Shown here: piece after piece, positions 58,336-64,000 of the stretch | Layout: every line of letters starts with the position of its first letter | How positions within the stretch are numbered: position 1 is the stretch's first letter | Origin: Gonapodya prolifera JEL478 | Lineage: Eukaryota; Monoblepharomycota; Monoblepharidomycetes; Monoblepharidales; Gonapodyaceae | Direction: 5' to 3' | Length of the DNA stretch: 64,000 bases | NCBI GenBank assembly: GCA_001574975.1 | Contig: KQ965792.1 | Location: 194,919 to 258,918 of the forward strand | Notes under the pieces: model-generated | The model's database searches: none | What the model was told of the DNA's origin: nothing | Seen by the model: the letters and a program-made list of their open reading frames with translations, nothing else | Translations under genes and position numbers: made by a program

Positions 58336-59008
58336 GACGGTCAGATGTCCGTTCGAGTTCCTCGGAGGAGCTCCCTAGCAGAAACGCAGAAAGCTGCCAC
58401 AGAGGGCGGTGAGAGCGACGCCTCTTAGAGGAGTTTCCGCCAATGCAGAATGCTGGGCAGCAGTTGAGCTTGGTCCAGGATGGCGGCTCTTCCCTCGAAG
58501 AGCTTTATGTCAGGCAGCAAAAGAGTACGAATTCCTTGCAGTAGCCTTCGGTCACCTCTGGGTGCAGTGCGACCTCAGACGGCCTTTTTTTCCACCAAGT
58601 CCCTTTTTTTCTCCCAAGCCGCCGTTCGCACATTGCGAAAACTGCCAGTCTTTTACCCTTTCACCAACATATTTTGAAATGATAACAGTTGGAGGGAATG
58701 GGTTTGGGTGGCTATGCCGCACGAGGTTCACCCACTCATGCATGTACATCGCGTATGTATTTGCATTTCATTTTTCCCCACAACAACTTCGGTCCTTCAA
58801 GAAATATGTGCTCCGAATTGCTGTCACTGATGGTGGTCTTTTGCAGTTTCATTGCGGAGTGCGCTTCTTATCGGATGAAAAAGAGAGGCTCATCCCATCG
58901 AACAATGAAGAGCTGACTAAAAAACTAAATACATACGCACCGCAAACATTTTGTGTGGAAGCCGCTCCTAGCTTCGGCCACCGGCCCCTCCTGTCAATCG
59001 CTGCTTTC
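58336..59008. promoter_or_regulatory. Divergent promoter region, cyclin / LRRC45
   Basis: A 673-bp gap separates opposite-strand start codons. The plus-strand frame of LRRC45 is open back to 58409 but has no conserved sequence before the Met at 59009. Pyrimidine tracts (CCCTTTTTTTCTCCC near 58605) are present. No other gene is seen. Confidence 0.45.
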
Positions 59009-61207
59009 ATGGAAGCTTTCCGCGCCGCATACACACAAGCGTGCAACAAAACTGGCATCGAGCCCCTCCCTCTTGTGCTAGATAGTAAATCGCCCACTCT
59101 GAATCTTTCAGGACAAAGTCTACCTCTCAAGGCGGTCTCGGCGTTAGGGGATGCTTTGCGTGACGATGTCGTGATTTGCTCGATCAATCTTGGGGATGGA
59201 TTTCTTTCTGACGATGGTAAGTAATCCTGATTGCCTCCAGCTCGAGGAAAATTTGCTCAAAAGTTGACGCAGGATGTATCATAATTTCCAACTCGCTCAA
59301 AAGCAACAAGACCGTGAAAGCCCTTGACCTCCGTGCAAGCAATATTCGTGTTGATGGCGCAACTGCGATGGGTCAAATGTTGAAGGTGGTTGTGGAAGCG
59401 GGAGGTTTCCCGTTCTTCACCACCCTAATAGCAAACCTCTCCTCCCTTCTTCAGGTCAACTGCACATTGGAAAAACTGTCTTTAGAGTGGAACTGCATAG
59501 GGCTATGGGATACGGGTGTTAAGGCGCTTGCAGATGCGCTGACAGTTAACCAAACCTTGGTGGACCTGGACCTCCGCAATAACAGAATCACGCCTCAAGG
59601 GGCACAGTGCATAGCAATGTCTCTTAAGCACAACACCGCCCTCAGGCGTCTAGGTAAATTTCCATTGCGGTTTTAGGTGCCGTGCGCCCTAATGAGCTTT
59701 TTCAAAGACCTTCGGTGGAACAATGTTGGTCTACTCGGCGGTCGAGCGTTTGTTGACGCGCTAAAATGGAACATGTTCCTAACTGACCTTGAACTGGCTG
59801 GGAATGAGGTTCCTGAAGATGTGAATCGCACTATTTGTGAGTCAAGCCTCTCCCGCAATCTTTGATACATCCCTTTGATCCAATTTATCTCTCAGTCGCA
59901 AATTTGGAACGAAACCGTGAGCGGCATACCAAAAAGTCAGCTGCGCACGCCAATGCAACCAATCTGTCAAACACCATTCAAAACATCACACAGCAGCACA
60001 ACGATGCCATTGGAAACTTGACGTCTCGTCTCGAGAGCACAGAACAACGATACCGCACCTTGGTGGAAAAGCTTGAAAATGCCAATGCCGAACTTAAAAG
60101 GTGGCAAGGTCTTCACCGCGAGCTCGAGGGTAAAATGACTGCAACGGAGAGCGAGCGCGCTTCGTGCCAAAGTACCCTCATCGCGGAGCGCAATGAAAAT
60201 CGCGAAAGAATAAGTCGGTTGCAAGGTGACTTAATATCAGAGCGGGAGGCGAGCGTTAGAGTTAGTGAAGAATCCAAAAGTTCGGTGCGGGACTTGAGCA
60301 AGAAGATACTCTCCCTTGAAGCCGAATTGGCGGAAGCCAATATGAAAACTGATGTCCTCAAACGGGAGAAACGGATGTTGATGGAAGACCTGGATCGTGC
60401 GCAGGAAAGAGAGCGATCTCTTCTGGGGACTTATGAAGGTGAGGCGGGCTCGGTATTCGCTCGAAGGTCAACTGGAGTCAATCGGATGTATCCCACCGAA
60501 ATTGGGAAAAGGAAAAATTCATGATCTCGAAAGCCAGATTTTGCAAAAACACAAAGATCATGAAACAGAACTGGAGCGTCTGCGCAACAAGCTCTCAGAA
60601 GACAAACGCCGTTCAGAGGATAATGTGGTACAAGCCGTGCAAAAGTGTAGGCAGGAGATGGTAAGCAGCCTTGGTGTAACTCTGCGCTTCATATCTCTCA
60701 TCGATGTTAATCTGGTTTCAGGATAACATGCGCAAGGAAATGGAGGCGCGTATTCAATTTGAAAGAAGCCAACATGAGTCGCTACAGAGCAAGCTCGACG
60801 AGTGCAACCTGCAACGTGCCAATATCTGCTCGGAGCACGAATCCCAACTCAAGAGGTGGTCTCGTGAAAAGTATGAAATCGAGGATTCAAGGGCGAAACT
60901 CGCCGCCGATTTCAAAATGGCGCAAGATGACAACCTCAGATTGCGCTCTCAGGTGGACAACCTTGAAAGAACCACATCGACGCTGAGACAAAGAACGCAT
61001 GAGCTTTCAGCCATGGAGGAACGTGAAAAGACAATTTCGCGTGCGTTCGAAGAAAAGGTTAATGAGTATGAGAAGCTCAAAGGCATGCTGAAAGAAAAGG
61101 AGGTGGAAGCAGCCACACTGCGTGGAGTACTGGAAGATGAGGAGCGGACTAGGATACAAATTGCTAGTTTATTGACAAAGCCCCGGGGGTTAGGCAATCG
61201 GACTTGA
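59009..61207 (+). CDS. Leucine-rich repeat and coiled-coil protein LRRC45-like
   Basis: LRRC45 in animals is a centrosome linker and basal body protein. The start is chosen at ATG 59009 because MEAFRAAYTQACNKTGIEPL matches the family N-terminus; the upstream open frame is not conserved. RNI-type LRRs follow: SLPLKAVSALGDALRDD; NKTVKALDLRASNIRVDGA; CTLEKLSLEWNCIGLWDTG; QTLVDLDLRNNRITPQGAQ; and the diagnostic LRWNNVGLLGGRAFVDAL and LTDLELAGNEVPEDV. From about 59900 to the stop (61205-61207) the protein is a near continuous coiled coil rich in Glu, Lys, Arg and Gln. About seven introns. The protein is probably a basal body or centriole component in zoospores. It is convergent with the TCP11-family gene, 67 bp apart. 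Confidence 0.87.
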
Positions 61208-61274
61208 CCAATGAACAAACGTCGGACCATGAGAAGCAAATATATAAAAATGTATTCCATATTCGTTGCAAATG

Positions 61275-64000
61275 CTAACCCAGCAACCCTAATGACTCGC
61301 GAATGATTTCATCGTAATATGGCGAAAAGACCTCTTTGTTGTGTTTCCCAAGCATATAAATCTTGCGAGAAAGTTTTTCGAGTTCTTCCGCCACGCAATC
61401 TAGGCCACTGCTGACCAACGTTTGTCTGGGGAACATCCCTGTTTGAAGCTGCTGTCGAACTTTCTCTTGAATACGTCGTGCAATCAAATTAAAAACGGCG
61501 TCGCGGTACGAGAGAGTTTTCTCCACCATCTTAGATTGCAACGATTTAATTTGATAAGTTCGATTGGTGACGAAAAGCAGATCCGCAGGAAAGTCTCACC
61601 TGTTTCAAAACTCCTTCTTGCTCTTGCGACAGGGACTTCCCCTTGCTCTGGAGAAACGATCTCATCGATGAAACCACTTGCAGCCCCAAGTGGTCTGTCG
61701 TCACTCCTTCCGCTCCACCATCAAGAAGAACTGAAATCGTTTTCGAGAGTATTTTGACACCTGTCTCATCGGTTCGGAGCTCAGTTACAACATTCTTGCA
61801 CAGCATGACCAGGGAAGCAATGACCGTTACTGCTTGTGCGTCGTTCTGGAAAGCGAACAGCCGCTCCACATCCAGAAGCATGGTTTCCGGCACTGTTTCT
61901 CGGCTCACGGCTGTCCGGCTGAACACAAGTGTCATGAGACCCTCCACAAATACATCTTCAAATCTTATGGCGGTGTGTGGCATCACTTCGATCCCCTCTG
62001 GGTTTCTCGAGGCCGCAACAGATTGAAGAGATTGGGCAGCGGAGTTCAACCACTGACGTGTTCGCTCGAGAGTCACGTCAACGCGATTAAGTGCGAAGGC
62101 GAACTTGTTCCTCTCATACGTAACGGCTTCTTTTGCAAGATACGGACGAAGCTCTGTCAGGCTGTAGAAGATCAAAGGGTTAGACTTGAACGTGGACACA
62201 ACGGTTTGCTAACTACCGATAGTTTGCCAGGTCTAATTTCATGTGCTCCAGTGTGCTAAGGACTCCTTCAATAGCGCCAACGGCGTCGGCATCCAAGACA
62301 TCTCTGAGGTTTCGAATCTCCTGATCGCGTATGGGTGCGCAGAGTTGTAGCATCTTTTCAATGACGAAAAGAATGTAACGTTTTATGTCTGCACTGTTCC
62401 TTGACACTTGCTGTTGAATTAAAACGAGGTCAAGGGATGCATCAATCTCGCGGTGTATTGATCCCTTTTCCGAGACTAGGCTCAGCAAGCCCTAACGTAT
62501 GGTGCACAATCACATATTTTAGAAAAAGCACGAACGAAGAGCACAAAGTGGTAAAGTTCTCGAACCTCCTTTATGTCTTTGATGAGTGGAAGAAGATGCC
62601 CGAAAATCTTGCTGTTGAAATCGTCTCGAACTTGATCAAAGAACGCTTTCCTCGTCATAAGGTGGATGCGTTCCTCCAGGTCAGTTCGCTTCGGAGGCTT
62701 CAACTTGAAATCTGACAACAGACAACTTAGCTACTCAAAGTCGTTGAACAAGCTATTTCACTCACCTGGGTCCAAAAGAACCTCATGTGCCAACGCCTCG
62801 TTCGACATGCCACCATGTCCAAACCCTTTGAACAAAGCATTGAACTCCTCATTTACGCGCGCACTTGCTCTCGGTGAGGACACGTCCGGCACGGGCGAGG
62901 AAGATGTGGCCCTGTCACGAACTTCCTGCCCTTCAGATGGATGTATTTCGGGAACAGCACGCTCTCTCGAGGAAGGTCCTGCAGTGCCTGGAGCTGGCGA
63001 CGACCGTCGAGAATTCGTGACCGAGTCCTTTTTCCTCTGCTGGGCCCATCTTTCCAGAGACGAGGGAAACGTCTTTGGGGACGAGGACATGTCGTCAACG
63101 GTGTGCAAGTTTGTCGGGGATGAGGACCCAATGGGTGTGGAAGGTACACGTGGGGACGATGCGCCGCTGTGGGGACTCGGACTGGGCGATCGAGACTCGG
63201 CCATGACGGCATCATCGTCCGGGGTCCTCGAGATCGCGTTTCGTCGTGCCTCCGCCAACCTTTCCAGCCCGGCTTGACCCGCCAGCTTGCGGAGCTTTTC
63301 TTGAATGTCGCGCTGCTGACGATCAATCTTCTCGCTCCACATGTCGTCCGCGTGTGGTTGATCTTTGACAGATAGCCACAGCCGCTCGAGGTCGATCCAA
63401 TGCGCTACAAGGTGGTCAATGACGCGGTCTGTGTCTCTGCGCTTCCACGCGTCAAACTTGGAGTAGAACGCATCGTAGGCAGCGAGGAATTCAAAAAGGT
63501 CCTTCGAGAATGCCGCCGAGTAAGATTGATGTGACGCTAGTCTCCGGAACGTTTCAGTAAGCTTGCTTGCAAAGGCAAGAAGATCCTTGATAAGTTTGGG
63601 GAACGAAGCCTTTAACATCACGGTCTCGCTGTAACAGCTTCATGTGCATTCCACAAACCTGTTCTTCCGCCCCCTGCTCCTGAAGAAGTTCGTTCGGATG
63701 ACCAACCACCATCCAAGCAGACAAAAACACTCTAGCGGGGTTTTTATACTCTGTGCGTTTCTCTGCTGTGGTTGTGCCTTTGCCCGCTTTCCCAGGGATT
63801 CCGACTGCAAAGCACTTTTGAAGCAACCGGGTGACTGACTTAATGATCGTCACCTCCTGCATTCCTTTCACAACATCTCTAAAAGGCATTTTGGCTAAGC
63901 TCTTGGTTGACAAAAGTCGCCGACTGAGTCTCCGGGTGAGCAGATTGCGAACGAGTGGGTGGATCCTGTGATATCGAAACCAACCCTGCAACATCGACAC
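61275..64000 (-). CDS. T-complex 11 (TCP11/SOK1) family protein, 5' end outside window
   Basis: TCP11 proteins affect cAMP/PKA signalling; yeast SOK1 suppresses PKA loss and mammalian TCP11 acts in sperm. The window starts within the N-terminal part: GWFRYHRIHPLVRNLLTRR, IIKSVTRLLQKCFAVGI and NPARVFLSAWMVVGHPNELL, then ASFPKLIKDLLAFASKL and WKRRDTDRVIDHLVAHWIDL. A Ser/Pro-rich disordered linker (about 62840-63220) follows. The conserved TCP11 core starts at SNEALAHEVLLDP and includes NPLIFYSLTELRPYLAKEAV and PETMLLDVERLFAFQNDAQA, ending EIIRESLGLLG, TAG at 61275. About four introns. The upstream exon continues past base 64000. Confidence 0.87.

Noticed and set aside
58409-59008. Upstream extension of LRRC45
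   Set aside because: The frame is open, but similarity to LRRC45 begins exactly at the Met at 59009.
1-64000. tRNA genes, rRNA, CRISPR arrays, transposons or virus-derived elements
   Set aside because: By-eye search found no convincing B-box with cloverleaf, no spaced repeat array, and no transposase, reverse transcriptase or integrase-like frame. Small structured RNAs could still be missed without covariance searches.

Overview
The window is nuclear DNA of a fungus, most likely a zoosporic (flagellated) lineage such as a chytrid. The fungal signs are a fungal-type transcription factor domain, many short introns of about 50-90 nt, and HIS1, PHO80-type cyclin, LTN1 and GID (RMD5) genes. The flagellate signs are a CatSper-type cation channel, an LRRC45 homologue (centriole/centrosome linker) and a TCP11-family protein. 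Dikarya generally lack the first two. No tRNA, rRNA, CRISPR array or transposon was recognised.

Layout. 1-7,974: 5'-truncated fungal transcription factor (+), eIF2 gamma (-), GID E3 subunit RMD5 (+), mitochondrial-type MsrB (+). 8,027-17,397: cytosolic leucyl-tRNA synthetase (-), G-patch/C2H2 GPATCH8-like protein (-), ALDH7A1 antiquitin (+). 17,977-24,504, a GC-rich block: KEOPS subunit Cgi121 (-), a 2H/cyclic phosphodiesterase-like gene (+), proteasome/TREX-2 subunit SEM1/DSS1 (+), ATP phosphoribosyltransferase HIS1 (-), D-2-hydroxyglutarate/D-lactate dehydrogenase (+). 24,612-39,406: RRM protein (-), Listerin/LTN1 (+), CatSper-like channel (-), two-RRM protein (+). 39,734-58,335 is a run of six genes all on the minus strand, here listed by position (transcription runs the other way): KIF22-type kinesin, TTC27/EMW1, ASCC3/SLH1 helicase, an intronless unknown, PP2A leucine carboxyl methyltransferase PPM1/LCMT1, and a PHO80-like cyclin. 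59,009-64,000: LRRC45 (+) and a TCP11/SOK1-family gene (-) that runs off the window.

Many of the genes belong to translation and its quality control: eIF2 gamma, LARS, LTN1 (ubiquitinates stalled nascent chains), ASCC3/SLH1 (splits collided ribosomes) and Cgi121 (t6A tRNA modification). They are dispersed single genes rather than an operon. The best leads are the very short gaps between some same-strand genes (7 and 15 bp), an unusually long 350-nt intron packed with small perfect hairpins, a phosphodiesterase-fold gene whose two catalytic motifs are both degraded, a fungal CatSper-type channel, a 10-nt microexon inside the Listerin RING, and two GC-AG introns. All splice models were made by eye from reading-frame continuity and family expectation, and none is backed by transcript data.
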